Assembly: GCF_003073045.1 (NCBI RefSeq) | Contig: NC_037590.1 | Coordinates: 28,794,449 to 28,858,448 of the forward strand | Length of the DNA: 64,000 nucleotides | DNA from: Pomacea canaliculata | Taxonomy: Eukaryota > Mollusca > Gastropoda > Architaenioglossa > Ampullariidae | Direction: 5' to 3' | Part shown: positions 63,806 to 64,000 of the stretch, in pieces | Layout of the letters: the number at the start of each line of letters is the position of its first letter | Numbering within the stretch: the first letter of the stretch is position 1 | Program-made: the position numbers and the translations under genes | Notes under the pieces: model-generated | What the model was told of the DNA's origin: nothing | What the model saw: only the letters and a program-made list of their open reading frames with translations | Database searches by the model: none

Positions 63806-64000
63806 CTGAAAGGCAAGAGTAGAATGCCATTCCTATGTTGTGAGAACGAAGAGACCACAATACTGACTGTTAATTTTGCTTGACAAATACTAAAGGTTTC
63901 TTCAGTAATATCCAGATATTCTTCAAAAAAATTTGTGCCTCATCACATTACCTCTTCCTGATCCAGCTGATGAAGTCAAAGTGATGTAGATTCTTAAAGT

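Overview
The window is animal nuclear DNA: AT-rich, intron-dense, with GT-AG spliced genes, short conserved exons and many decayed retroelements. Protein similarity and the CR1/RTE/Gypsy-like repeat mix suggest an invertebrate, most plausibly a lophotrochozoan such as a gastropod mollusc. The species cannot be fixed from the sequence alone.

Layout. (1) 6-2633, minus: seven exons of a tRNA-dihydrouridine synthase (DUS1L), whose C-terminal exons lie off the left edge. (2) 4393-29888, minus: the complete largest subunit of RNA polymerase III (POLR3A/RPC1), rebuilt as 36 coding exons and about 1374 residues, with a palindromic CGCG promoter element about 330 bp upstream of the ATG. Its introns hold LINE remnants and a nested LINE/LINE/Gypsy insertion at 20.87-23.46 kb. 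(3) 33561-39002, minus: a complete nine-exon dual oxidase maturation factor (DUOXA), 412 residues, with an acidic, proline-rich and tyrosine-bearing cytoplasmic tail. (4) 42417-47725, plus: PIGQ, the Gpi1 subunit of the GPI-GlcNAc transferase, in seven exons. (5) 49.1-53.0 kb: a graveyard of inverted and duplicated LINE fragments. (6) 53-58.6 kb: mostly unassigned, with a CRE/octamer/NRF1-like cluster and two weak candidate first exons on the minus strand. (7) 58630-60237, plus: a candidate gene for an acidic Ser/Thr-rich protein I do not recognise, possibly ending at 61246. (8) 63602-63805: a small orphan ORF of a transposon-associated cysteine-motif type.

The recognised genes are unrelated housekeeping or maturation functions (tRNA modification, Pol III transcription, ROS-enzyme maturation, GPI-anchor synthesis); nothing indicates an operon. 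The most notable anomalies are single-base frame breaks at conserved positions in POLR3A exons 27, 32 and 34 and a frame-inconsistent PIGQ exon 6. Each affected region lies in or beside a short homopolymer and looks more like assembly base error than gene death. I found no convincing previously undescribed system. The best candidates for novelty are the unrecognised gene at 58.6-61.2 kb, the DUOXA tail, and the regulatory cluster at 55.6 kb.
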